17,636 nucleotides of DNA. It comes from Deltaproteobacteria bacterium (GTDB taxonomy: Bacteria; Desulfobacterota; Syntrophia; Syntrophales; Smithellaceae). The stretch lies in assembly GCA_019136325.1 (NCBI GenBank), contig JAGVUJ010000156.1, positions 1-17,636 of the forward strand. The letters run 5' to 3'. The position numbers and the translations under genes were made by a program. The notes below the pieces were generated by a model, which saw nothing but the letters and a program-made list of their open reading frames with translations, had not been told where the DNA came from and made no database searches. Position 1 is the stretch's first letter; the number at the start of each line of letters is the position of its first letter. This document shows, one piece after another, positions 1 to 7,467 of the stretch.

Positions 1-332
1 CCAACCTGTCGTAATTCAGGAATGCCTTCCAACCTGCCGTGCACAAGCCAATCAATCAAACCGGGCAAATACATTGTCAAGGGTCTCGGTTGAAAAAACG
101 TAGATAGACACGTCGGGGCGCTACTGATTATTTCCGGAAAATCGTAAGGCAGGCGGGAGAGCCAAAAACGCACCTGAATTTCATCCGGATATATCGGAAA
201 GAAATATGCAGTGCATAGCGTCGCACCGAAACAAATGAGCAAAATTATTGATATGAATGCGGCCCAATCAATGTAATGCAAATATTCTCGTAGTATTTTA
301 ACTTTCGGAATAATATCTTTCAACATTTTCAT
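1..332 (-). CDS. Polytopic membrane protein, N-terminal part only (runs off the left edge)
   Basis: An open frame begins with ATG at 332 and stays open to base 1, giving about 110 residues. The first 20 residues are basic and start MKMLKDIIPK. A strongly hydrophobic segment follows at about residues 23-48 (AAFISIILLICFGATLC and on), probably the first membrane helix. After it comes an acidic patch YPDEIQVRFW, placed like the Asp/Glu-bearing first periplasmic loop of multi-spanning lipid-linked-sugar transferases (GT39/GtrII-like). That family link is only a resemblance in layout. The start lies 17 bases downstream of the preceding methyltransferase remnant on the same strand, so it is probably co-transcribed as a late gene of the polysaccharide operon. 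The composition is AT-rich compared with the centre of the window. It could instead be a polymerase or flippase; the visible part does not decide. Confidence 0.6.
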   Translation of the reverse strand, partial: MKMLKDIIPKVKILREYLHYIDWAAFISIILLICFGATLCTAYFFPIYPDEIQVRFWLSRLPYDFPEIISSAPTCLSTFFQPRPLTMYLPGLIDWLVHGRLEGIPELRQV

Positions 333-349
333 AGAGAATTGCGTATTTA

Positions 350-736
350 TCATTTTGCATCCGATGGTCTCAACGACCAGTATTTGGATGTGGAAAAATT
401 GAAAACACCAATAAAAGGAATCCGAAAGAGCTTTTCGCAGAAACTTTCCAGAGGCTTTAAATATTTATTATACAGAGAGCCTCGTTTTAAAACCAGATAT
501 ACACCCTGCTTCGACTTTAATTCAATTTTTAGCAGCTTAAAATAGAAGAAAGATCCAACGCCGATCTGGTACTGTAACCATAAGTCTTCAATACTAAACA
601 GGCAATCGTCACACGCTTCCCTGAAGTTTCTTTCACTATATCGCTTAAAATTTCCGATCGTTCTATCGTGTATGGAAAAAAGTGATGGCATAGGCAGAAA
701 TACTTTTTTTGTTAACATCAGGGAGCTGCTTTTCAT
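350..736 (-). pseudogene. C-terminal remnant of a class I SAM-dependent methyltransferase
   Basis: A 128-residue frame with no SAM-binding motif of its own. Its residues 19-52 (LFSIHDRTIGNFKRYSER and on) align without gaps to the C-terminal half of the methyltransferase at 1804-2694 (LWSAVDDHACHVRRYTAR and on), sharing L..S...D.......RRY-type spacing and a later F.IE match. In complete enzymes this segment follows the strand-5 'LTVP' stretch, and here 'FLPMPS' takes that place. So roughly the first 130 residues, including the glycine-rich motif I, appear to be missing. The ATG at 736 lies 11 bases after the stop of the broken wecE, with a weak GGATAGGAAT stretch upstream. It may be translated as an orphan C-terminal domain, but it should not be catalytic. 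The fact of a remnant is well supported by the alignment; the cause (a deletion) is inferred. Confidence 0.6.
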
Positions 737-747
737 TGCGAGGATTC

Positions 748-1793
748 CTATCCTTGATGATAAAAATCATCGATCGCGTCAATAACCCGCTGAACGTCTT
801 CCGGCGTCATTTCATAATAGAGCGGCAAGCGGAGCAGGCAATCGCTGACGGCCTCGGTAACCTTCAAGGAACCATGGGCCCGCCCGAATCGTCGCCCGGC
901 AGGAGAGGTGTGAAGCGGCACATAATGAAAAACTGCATAAATTTCCCGCTGCGCCAAAAATTTTATCAGTTCGGTTCGTTCCTTCAAGGATTGCGTTAAG
1001 ATATAAAAGAGATGACCGTTACACCGACTGTCTTCCATCACCAAAGGAAGCCGGATCCGACCGGCGTCGGCCAAGGGCCGCAAACCATCCATGTACAGAT
1101 CGAAGATGAGATTTCGTTTCGTTATAATCTGTTCGGCGTTTTCCATCTGGGCATAGAGAAAGGCCGCCAGAATGTCACTGGGCAAATAGGAGGAACCGAC
1201 ACGTTGATCAGCAGGGCGCCACCTTCTCCACTGATTATGTTTTTTGTCTCATGAAAGCTCAGGCAGATCATTTGTCCATGAACACCGACACATTGATCCC
1301 TGTATTGGGATAAGAGGGCCTGCGCCGCGTCTTCGATGACCACAATTCCTCTTCGCCCGGCGATTTCCATAATCGCATCCATACGGCACGGAACACCCGC
1401 GTAATGCACCGGTACGATGGCCCTTGTTTTAGGGCTAACGGCGTCATCAATCAGAGACTCATCGATGTTCAGGGTGTCCGGATGAACATCGACAAAAACC
1501 GGCACCCCGCCGCGCAAAACAAAGGCATTTGCCGTGGAAACAAAGGTAAAGGAAGGCATGATCACTTCGTCTCCTGGTTGAATCCCCGCCAGCATTGCGG
1601 CCATTTCAAGGGCAGCCGTGCAGGAATGCGTGAGAAGCGCCTTCTTGCAACCAAGCCTCTCTTCCAGCCATTGCTGGCATTTCTTCGTGAAAGGGCCGTC
1701 TCCCGCCGTATGTCGGTTTTCAATAACCGCCTGGGCGATATAGAAGAGCTCCTTGCCGGCGATAAATGGTTTGTTGAAGGGAATGTGATTCAT
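748..1793 (-). pseudogene. wecE: wecE/rffA-type dTDP-4-amino-4,6-dideoxygalactose transaminase, broken by an internal deletion
   Basis: DegT/DnrJ/EryC1-family PLP aminotransferase that converts dTDP-4-keto-6-deoxyglucose to dTDP-Fuc4N. The start is ATG at 1793 (MNHIPFNKPF), with GAGAGG upstream and 10 bases after the previous gene. A start at 1862 would only read through that neighbour. The first frame runs for 197 residues to GGALLIN at 1203 and keeps CTAALEMAA, GDEVIMPSFTFVSTANAFVLRGG, VEDAAQ (here IEDAAQ) and the PLP lysine in SFHETKN. The second frame, offset by two bases, resumes at 1200 with VGSSYLPSDILAAF and runs 150 residues through AVFHYVPLH and LRLPLYYEM to the stop at 748. Compared with the E. 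coli WecE sequence as I recall it, about 33 residues between LIN and the IGSSY segment are gone. Two junction bases remain, so the net loss is about 97 bases and the frame breaks. The product should be inactive unless this is an assembly error. Confidence 0.85.
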
Positions 1794-1803
1794 GCTTAAC
1801 CTC

Positions 1804-2694
1804 TCAAATATTTGAAACTGTTTTGTCTGTTTTTTTTGCCACAACCAGTCTGGAACCGCCAACCGGGAATGAAACGCCTCCTCGAATCAATGCCAGTTCC
1901 AGGCGCAGGCATCCTTCGAAAAATTTGTTCAGGACAGGATGGATGTTCAATCCTTCATGCGGATTAAAAGTATTTCCCTTTCCCCGCTGCATCAGCCGAT
2001 AAGCCAGCATGGGGGGCAATAAGCTTACAATAAAAGAGGTGCTCCGCTCGATACGAAAACCGGCACGCGTCACTTTGGCATGCAGTTCTCTGGCGGTGTA
2101 ACGCCGGACATGGCAGGCATGGTCATCCACCGCGCTCCAAAGCCAGCGGTGCTGCGGAACCGTAAGCAGCAACAGGCCATGAGGCTTCAAGGCGCTATAT
2201 ATTTGTTTGAGTACCGTTTCATCTTCATCAATATGTTCAATGACATCAAACGCCCCGACAACGTCAAATTCTTCGGCAAACGGAATGTTGCGCGCATCCA
2301 TCTGCATAAATTCGGCACCCGCAATTCTTTCGGCCGCAAACGCAATTCCTTCAGGGTAAATCTCGCTGCCGAAAAGGCGAACATGGGGAAAGTGGCCTGC
2401 AATTCCCTGCAGCACAAATCCCGTGCCGCATCCGATTTCCATGAACGACGAAACTCCCGCACCGTATTTTTCCAGTGCCCAGACAATCAATGCGTTGCGC
2501 GCGCGAAACCAGAAATGATCCGATTCCCGCGCCGCCAGCGGGGCAAAGTAAGAGGCCTTGAAGCCGCTGCTGCTCCGAGCCAGTTCCGGAGAGAAAACCG
2601 GGACGAGGCTGCTTTTTTCCGGCCGCCACCCGCAATCCGGACAAAACCAATCACGGCTTTCAAAGGTTTGACTGCAATGAAGACACCGTTTCAT
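1804..2694 (-). CDS. Zinc-ribbon plus class I SAM-dependent methyltransferase
   Basis: The protein has 296 residues. The N-terminus carries two CxxC pairs, CLHC at about residues 4-7 and CPDC at about 18-21, a zinc-ribbon that is common ahead of methyltransferases in polysaccharide clusters. The catalytic domain follows: motif I MEIGCGTGFVLQG (about 83-95), an acidic strand-2 end in GSEIYPEG, FDVVGAFDVIEHIDEDE (about 144-160), and strand 5 LLLLTVPQHRWLW. A RRYTARELH segment then precedes a partly hydrophobic tail. The family transfers a methyl group from SAM, and a cytoplasmic sugar or lipid-sugar acceptor is inferred from context. Its start codon overlaps the stop of gtrA by four bases (ATGA), so translation is probably coupled. 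The wecE pseudogene begins 10 bases downstream. The substrate is unknown. Confidence 0.88.
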   Translation of the reverse strand: MKRCLHCSQTFESRDWFCPDCGWRPEKSSLVPVFSPELARSSSGFKASYFAPLAARESDHFWFRARNALIVWALEKYGAGVSSFMEIGCGTGFVLQGIAGHFPHVRLFGSEIYPEGIAFAAERIAGAEFMQMDARNIPFAEEFDVVGAFDVIEHIDEDETVLKQIYSALKPHGLLLLTVPQHRWLWSAVDDHACHVRRYTARELHAKVTRAGFRIERSTSFIVSLLPPMLAYRLMQRGKGNTFNPHEGLNIHPVLNKFFEGCLRLELALIRGGVSFPVGGSRLVVAKKTDKTVSNI

Positions 2695-3101
2695 AAAGAC
2701 CGCTCATAGGGAAATGAAGCACCCTGCACTCTGAAGACCCAGAATTTCTGAGCCAGGAAAAGCAACAAAGCAATGACCACGATTGCTATCGCCTGAACGA
2801 TCAGATGCGAATAGCCCAGGTAACCGTTGAAGAATTTCAGCATGGCAACATTCAAGACATAACACCCCGCATAGGCTGTCAGATACCGGGCGGCCGACGC
2901 GGGGATATGCCCCTTGAAATTGAATGACCATTTTTTATTGAAATAAAAAGCTATCCCGATATGTACAGGATAGAAGATACTGATGGTCAGCACCGGGCTT
3001 ACGCCGAGTTCCGTGAACAGGGCATAGAGCAAGAATCCGAAAATATTCGCCGCTACGCCGACAACGGCGTAGCGAATGAATTCTTTAGGCCATTTCAACA
3101 T
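2691..3101 (-). CDS. GtrA-family small membrane protein
   Basis: The protein has 136 residues and four predicted membrane segments, the GtrA family layout: about residues 9-30 (YAVVGVAANIFGFLLYALF), 36-52, 73-90 and 98-118 (IVQAIAIVVIALLLFLAQ). The family signature is visible in FIRYAVVGVAAN near the start, in NKKWSFNF between helices 2 and 3, and in FWVF just after helix 4. GtrA proteins are thought to move undecaprenyl-phosphate-linked sugars across the inner membrane, working with a GtrB-type synthase. A GtrB-like GT2 sits two genes upstream (3945-4880), separated by a methyltransferase. The stop overlaps the next start by four bases. The upstream gap of 80 bases holds no other gene. Confidence 0.88.
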   Translation of the reverse strand: MLKWPKEFIRYAVVGVAANIFGFLLYALFTELGVSPVLTISIFYPVHIGIAFYFNKKWSFNFKGHIPASAARYLTAYAGCYVLNVAMLKFFNGYLGYSHLIVQAIAIVVIALLLFLAQKFWVFRVQGASFPYERSL

Positions 3102-3181
3102 TCATTTCCAATTCTATTTTCATGTTCAAGAGGACGATCCGCTCTTGGCTAACGACTTCCATCCCTCGTTTTGTTCAATCA

Positions 3182-3877
3182 TTACAATTTACTTTCTTTG
3201 CGTCGACAAACCAGTATCCATACTTTTTGATGAATGCCCCAGAAAAGATCATTGCAGTATCCAATATCGAAATCCCGGAAAAACGGAAAAAAAACTTTTC
3301 GGATTTCCTGCCGGGAACGAAAAACGCGAAAAACGGTGCCATTTCTCAACCCGTAAGGGTCCTTCGTAATCTCATAGTGGCCGTCCAGGAGAGGCTTGGC
3401 ATCTTTCAGGATGTACGAGCCTGTCATCGGCAGAGACGCAATGAGGTAACCGCCAGATTCGAGAACGCGGGCGATTTCGGCGAGGTTGGTTCCGAATTGA
3501 TCACCAGATTCCACATAGTAGCATGAATGGCAGGCCAGGACGTACTGAAAATAACCGCTGTCATAGGGAATGTGTGCATTGGTGCCGATTTTCAGATCAA
3601 CGTCAATCCCTAATCCTTTCATTCGCTCCTCGACATGCCGGTTGATGTCCTGAGCGATCTCCACACCATGGATCTTCATCCCCAGATTATTCAATAATGG
3701 CATGTTCCGACCGTCGCCATATCCCAAATCAAGAATACGCCGCCCATTGTATTGGTTTCGCGGCATCTTCAGCCCCGGATAAGTACCCAGAAACGCCCGC
3801 ACGACAAACTCAACCGGGTACACGGCAGGGGTCTTATCTCCGGTATAACGCGACGCATATTGATGGCTGATCGACAT
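3182..3877 (-). CDS. Class I SAM-dependent methyltransferase
   Basis: The protein has 231 residues. Motif I is RRILDLGYGDGRN at about residues 46-58, with the expected acidic residue further on in HGVEIAQDI. The later segments are IPYDSGYFQYVLACHSCYY (motif II/III region) and LAEIARVLESGGYLIASLP, the usual 'carrier of the last strand' stretch. The start at 3877 has a good AAGGATG ribosome-binding site. The gene lies between the GtrB-like GT2 (67 bases upstream) and gtrA (80 bases downstream), so it probably modifies the sugar handled by that pair or another sugar of the repeat unit. That is inference, and the acceptor atom (O, N or C) cannot be told from the sequence. The N-terminal 40 residues (HQYASRYTGDKTPAVYPVEF) resemble the lead-in of sugar-cluster methyltransferases. 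Confidence 0.85.
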   Translation of the reverse strand: MSISHQYASRYTGDKTPAVYPVEFVVRAFLGTYPGLKMPRNQYNGRRILDLGYGDGRNMPLLNNLGMKIHGVEIAQDINRHVEERMKGLGIDVDLKIGTNAHIPYDSGYFQYVLACHSCYYVESGDQFGTNLAEIARVLESGGYLIASLPMTGSYILKDAKPLLDGHYEITKDPYGLRNGTVFRVFRSRQEIRKVFFPFFRDFDIGYCNDLFWGIHQKVWILVCRRKESKL

Positions 3878-3944
3878 AAAATTTCATCCTTTCTATTTTA
3901 AAAGCCGGATCACTGCGAGCAGCGGTTCTTGCGCAGGAATCATC

Positions 3945-4880
3945 TCATTCCCCCAATGGCCGGTCAGAAGACTCGAAGAGATTCCGGATAATGACATATG
4001 GCCTGTTCTTCGTTTCAATAAAGATGCGGGAAACATAAAGCCCCACCAGGCCAATGCACAACAGGATTAAACCGCCCAGGCTCCAAACCGAAACCATGAC
4101 GGAAATCCAGCCGTCCAGGACATAACCGGTCAGACGGCGGATGATGAGGGCAACGGTCACCAGAAACGACATGAAGAAAATCGCCAGTCCCAGAAAAAAA
4201 ACACCGTAGAGAGGAACGTGGCTGAACGATGTCACCGAGTCCAGAAGCGCCCTTAACCGCTTGACGAAGGAATAGGCGGATTCTCCGCGCGATAGTTTGT
4301 CAAACAACAGCCCGTGCTGCCGAAAGCCTGTCAGCACCCACAACCCGCCAATAGCCGTCATATGCTCCTTGTGCCGGATCAGTTGCCGGACATAGGAGGA
4401 GCGCATCAGGCGGACCGTACAAAGATTAAAGGGCATGTTTACGGGAACCAATAATTTTATCAGCCACCATCCAAATTTTCCGCCATACTTCTTGATCAAA
4501 CCGCCCTTGCGCTCCTTCTGCAGGCCGTAAACAACGTCCCAGCCGGCGGCTTTCATTTCGTCATAAAAACGCGTCAGCAGTTCCGGGGGTTCTTCGAGAT
4601 CAACATCGATAAGAAAAACAAGATCGCCGCGGGCATAGTCGAGACCGGTCATCATAGCCTTATGGTGACCAAAATTACGCGACAGTTCAATGATGCGGAG
4701 ATGCGGGTCGGACTCCCCGATCCGGCAGGCCGTGATCAGGGAATTGTCCGGCGATCCATCATCGACCATGACGATTTCGTAATCATTCGTAATTTTTTTT
4801 GCCTCAAGTCCGGCACGCCGCACGAATTCTTCAATAAAGGGCGTGGATTGATACAGGGTGGTCACAATAGAAAGTTTCAT
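3945..4880 (-). CDS. GT2 glycosyltransferase, DPM1/GtrB/ArnC-like, with two C-terminal membrane helices
   Basis: The protein has 311 residues. The GT-A domain begins MKLSIVTTLYQSTPFIEEF and has EIVMVDDGSPDNS at about residues 34-46, LRIIELSRNFGHHKAMMTGLD, and the DVDLEEPPEL metal-binding region (DxD type) at about 92-101. Two hydrophobic spans follow at about 223-246 (YGVFFLGLAIFFMSFLVTVA) and 258-283 (SVMVSVWSLGGLILLCIGLV). The tail ETKNRPYVI is typical of this group. Family members move a sugar from a nucleotide donor to undecaprenyl (or dolichyl) phosphate on the inner face of the inner membrane. The GGAGGGG ribosome-binding site lies inside the last codons of the propeller gene, only 6 bases away. 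The presence of GtrA downstream supports a GtrB-like role; the sugar is unknown. Confidence 0.92.
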   Translation of the reverse strand: MKLSIVTTLYQSTPFIEEFVRRAGLEAKKITNDYEIVMVDDGSPDNSLITACRIGESDPHLRIIELSRNFGHHKAMMTGLDYARGDLVFLIDVDLEEPPELLTRFYDEMKAAGWDVVYGLQKERKGGLIKKYGGKFGWWLIKLLVPVNMPFNLCTVRLMRSSYVRQLIRHKEHMTAIGGLWVLTGFRQHGLLFDKLSRGESAYSFVKRLRALLDSVTSFSHVPLYGVFFLGLAIFFMSFLVTVALIIRRLTGYVLDGWISVMVSVWSLGGLILLCIGLVGLYVSRIFIETKNRPYVIIRNLFESSDRPLGE

Positions 4881-4886
4881 GAGCGG

Positions 4887-5798
4887 TTACCCCTCCATCA
4901 GGACAGCCAGGCCGAAGCCCGTCTTTCCGTATTCGTTCCCGCAGTAAATTATGTATCTTTTACCCCGCAAATCAAAGACACAGGGATAGCAAACCATATC
5001 CGAATCCCAGGCGCCTTCCGAAACACCGATGCCAACCTGCTCATCCATTCGGTTAAATGTCCGGCCATCATGGGATTCGGCATATCCAATGCGATATTTT
5101 CTGCCCCGATAGGAATACCACATCTTATAGACGCCTTTGTCCTTCAACACACAAGGCGTGGACACGACATGATCGTTATCTCTGTGGTTAACCGCCGGGG
5201 CCTTTTCACGCCGCCAGTCCAGCCCGTTATCCGATTCGGCGTAACCGATATGACAGGCAACCGCCGGCTTGCCGTCAATCAACAGCCAAGGCTCACCGGA
5301 TGCAAACCACATCTTGAAGGTATCACCTTCTTTGAGGACACACGGCGTGGCGCAAAGATTGGGAAATTCCTTCGATCGATCCATCATGGGCCCCGGGTAC
5401 AAGCGCTTCAGCATCCTGCCGTCTTCGGCTTCCTCGGCGACACCGATGGAATTTCTGAACGGTACCGTTATGCCAAGGTTCCAGCCGTAATAGTAGAAGC
5501 GTTTCCTCCCTTCTATTGTTACGATCGAAGTCACGTTCACGCCACTGTCGTCGAAATTGCCCAAGGCGGCTTTTTCAATGATGGGTTCATGGTGATTATA
5601 AAGGTTTGAAAACTTGTTATCCACGATGGATGCGTCCATATAGGTGGGAAATCCATAATTGGTTTTGTCACGGTGCGTAAAATAAATACGAATAAGGCCT
5701 CTTTCGTCATCCGTAACATCAACAACTGGAAACATCGCATGCGTATAGGGATCTTCCGCCGCCGGACAATAGATCCGTCCAAGTTTTTTCCATTTCAT
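4887..5798 (-). CDS. Five-bladed beta-propeller protein, glycosidase-like (GH43/32/62/130 fold)
   Basis: I place the start at ATG 5798 (MKWKKLGRIYCP, 303 residues). It has a GGAGGG site upstream and a four-base ATGA overlap with the phosphoesterase stop; an extension to 5900 would only overlap that gene. The chain shows repeated blades: TPCVLKEGDTFKMWF, then STPCVLKDKGVYKMWYS, then YPCVFDLRGKRYIIY. Each is followed by an IGYAES(D/H)xG or equivalent strand. This pattern is seen in beta-propeller glycoside hydrolases and glycan phosphorylases. No signal peptide is visible, so it probably acts in the cytoplasm. I cannot point to a complete set of catalytic acids and do not assign hydrolase activity. 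Proteins of this look occur in polysaccharide loci without a settled function. It belongs to the coupled module with the ATP-grasp, phosphoesterase, TPP and WbqC genes. Confidence 0.7.
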   Translation of the reverse strand: MKWKKLGRIYCPAAEDPYTHAMFPVVDVTDDERGLIRIYFTHRDKTNYGFPTYMDASIVDNKFSNLYNHHEPIIEKAALGNFDDSGVNVTSIVTIEGRKRFYYYGWNLGITVPFRNSIGVAEEAEDGRMLKRLYPGPMMDRSKEFPNLCATPCVLKEGDTFKMWFASGEPWLLIDGKPAVACHIGYAESDNGLDWRREKAPAVNHRDNDHVVSTPCVLKDKGVYKMWYSYRGRKYRIGYAESHDGRTFNRMDEQVGIGVSEGAWDSDMVCYPCVFDLRGKRYIIYCGNEYGKTGFGLAVLMEG

Positions 5799-6505
5799 GG
5801 TTTTTCCCTCCACTCTCCGTGATCCATGCAGTCTGCTCGCTGCACGCCGATTTTCCGGCCCGTATACAATCCTTCGTAAAAATAACGATCGAAGCCACAA
5901 TCCTTCATCGCAGCGGCCATCCGATCGATGTCATAATCGACTCTTCTCAGATAAATGTTTTTGCCGTCAAAAAAGGCAAAGGCCGCTTTGGGATCGTTGT
6001 CCCGGGGCTGTCCCACAGAACCCGGATTACAGTGGCAGATACTCCCCACCTGACTCAGCGATTGAATGTGCGTATGCCCTGAGAAGAAATGTTTCGCGTG
6101 CTCGTTCCGAAAATACTCTTCGCTGACTTCGGTCAAATACTCGTCCAGGGGATCTTTCCATCCACCGTGAACAAACGAAGTTCCGCAAAATTCCATTTTC
6201 GGCGCCGAGTTTCTGAGCCATTCCAAATGTCCGGAGGTAATATGCTCCCGCTGATATCTCAGCAAAACATTTGCGGCGTTCGAACGCGGACAGGGCTGAT
6301 TGTTTGCCAGGTAGTAATCATGGTTCCCCAGGATATTCGGAATATTTTTTTGCCTCAGTATCTCAATACATTCATTGATCTGGCAGTAATATCCGGCTAC
6401 GTCGCCCAGTGATATGATCTGGTTACATCCGCTTTTTTCGATTTCATGCAAAACTGCCTGCAGCGCGGGGAAATTTCCATGAATGTCGGAAATAACGGCC
6501 ATCAT
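5795..6505 (-). CDS. Calcineurin-like metallophosphoesterase (YfcE/MJ0936-like)
   Basis: The protein has 236 residues and all motifs of the two-metal phosphoesterase fold: D7-x-H9 (SDIHGN), G34-D35 (SLGDVAGYY), G60-N61-H62-D63, H113 (FVHGG) and G143-H144-T145-H146, then CNPGSVGQPRDND. These residues would bind the two metals and the phosphate. The conserved PGSVGQPRD run places it with the small YfcE/MJ0936-like phosphodiesterases rather than the large secreted purple phosphatases. There is no signal peptide, so it should be cytoplasmic. The start overlaps the ATP-grasp stop by four bases and its own stop overlaps the propeller start by four, so the three are probably translated together. A role in removing a phosphate from a sugar or nucleotide intermediate is inferred from context only. 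Confidence 0.87.
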   Translation of the reverse strand: MMAVISDIHGNFPALQAVLHEIEKSGCNQIISLGDVAGYYCQINECIEILRQKNIPNILGNHDYYLANNQPCPRSNAANVLLRYQREHITSGHLEWLRNSAPKMEFCGTSFVHGGWKDPLDEYLTEVSEEYFRNEHAKHFFSGHTHIQSLSQVGSICHCNPGSVGQPRDNDPKAAFAFFDGKNIYLRRVDYDIDRMAAAMKDCGFDRYFYEGLYTGRKIGVQRADCMDHGEWREKP

Positions 6506-7467
6506 GAGAGGCTCACAACGTCTTCAATGTATCGGACGGCCGTTCCTTTTTTGATGACTGCAGGACTGGGCATAAACTTCTCTCCAAAGTATTCGATGCA
6601 CATTTCCGGTTCATTAAAACCGAAGGCGGTGCGCAGAGAAAGCGAAGAGGAAAACCGTGGATTCACTTCCAGGAGAAGATACTTTCCCTGATGCCGCCTG
6701 AATTGATAATTCGTGGGTCCGACCGGCCTGAACAAAGCAGTCAAACGATTTACTTCTTCGTCAAGCTCCGGAATATTGACTGTTTGCGCCTTCACTGTCG
6801 AACCTTCCCTGCTCAGTTTTCTCGAAAAAGCGATGGATTGCGACAGCGATCCGTCACCCAGGCCAAATACACCAACGGTATATTCATGATCTTCATCACC
6901 GACAATTTCCTGAAGCATAAAGTTATCACCCAGCTTGCTCTTCCAGTAGTCAAAATCCGCCCTGGATTGGAGGGTCACGATGCCTTTGGAAGCGGATGAG
7001 CGCCTCGGTTTAATCAGACAGGGCAGTTTTAATACTTCCGTAATCACTTCATACTCACCCGACACAAAGGTTTTGATCGCCTTGATCGAATGTAAAGTCA
7101 GATACTCATACAAAAGCCATTTATCCCTGGATATGTCAATCAGGGCTTTGTTGTTTAAAATAATCTTTTTAAAGTCGCCCTTAAAATGATCCTGATCATC
7201 GCAAAGCCTGTAAATTTCCGGTTCCAGGCCTAAAAAAACCAGGTCGATCTTGTATTGATCAATAACATCAGCTACAAAGTCGCAATAGCCGGCGTCGGAA
7301 GCCCAAACAGCCTGAAGAAAGGCATCACACCATCGCCGGCCCACGGCGTCCGGATAGACGTCCATGCCAACAATATTAACGTCATACCGGCACTGCCTTA
7401 AAGAACGGACAATCCCGTAGCCGATGATCGCACCGATGCCGGTGACCAATACATTATATCGCTTCAT
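6502..7467 (-). CDS. ATP-grasp enzyme (carboxylate-amine/thiol ligase type, CarB-like)
   Basis: The protein has 321 residues. The N-terminal pre-ATP-grasp domain is Rossmann-like, with NVLVTGIGAIIGYGIVRSL at about residues 5-23, as in CarB-like and PylC-like members. The ATP-grasp core follows, with LPCLIKPRRSSASKGI at about 149-164 (the lysine and glycine/serine-rich loop) and FMLQEIVGDEDHEYTVGVF (about 183-201). The metal-binding end is LLLEVNPRFSSSLSL, the E-x-N-P-R type. The family uses ATP to make an acyl-phosphate and couples it to an amine or another nucleophile. Here it could attach an amino acid or other carboxylate to a sugar, which is inference. It overlaps the 3' end of the TPP enzyme gene by 14 bases and the next gene by 4. 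No clear Shine-Dalgarno is visible, consistent with coupled translation. Confidence 0.85.
   Translation of the reverse strand: MKRYNVLVTGIGAIIGYGIVRSLRQCRYDVNIVGMDVYPDAVGRRWCDAFLQAVWASDAGYCDFVADVIDQYKIDLVFLGLEPEIYRLCDDQDHFKGDFKKIILNNKALIDISRDKWLLYEYLTLHSIKAIKTFVSGEYEVITEVLKLPCLIKPRRSSASKGIVTLQSRADFDYWKSKLGDNFMLQEIVGDEDHEYTVGVFGLGDGSLSQSIAFSRKLSREGSTVKAQTVNIPELDEEVNRLTALFRPVGPTNYQFRRHQGKYLLLEVNPRFSSSLSLRTAFGFNEPEMCIEYFGEKFMPSPAVIKKGTAVRYIEDVVSLS

Noticed and set aside
2080..2709. A 209-residue plus-strand open frame
   Set aside because: It is antisense to the zinc-ribbon methyltransferase, whose motifs are unambiguous; the translation is rich in R, N and K with no domain pattern.
3127..3147. 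Inverted repeat CAAGAG ... CTCTTG in the gap upstream of gtrA, considered as a terminator
   Set aside because: The stem is only six pairs with a nine-base loop and no T-run follows on the minus strand, so it is probably chance.
4662..5609. A 315-residue plus-strand open frame opposite the GT2 and propeller genes
   Set aside because: It is antisense to two genes with strong family motifs, spans their junction, and its translation shows no recognisable domain.
5799..5900. Longer N-terminus for the propeller protein (start at 5900)
   Set aside because: The extra residues lie wholly inside the phosphoesterase gene, and the ATG at 5798 has a strong ribosome-binding site and an ATGA overlap.
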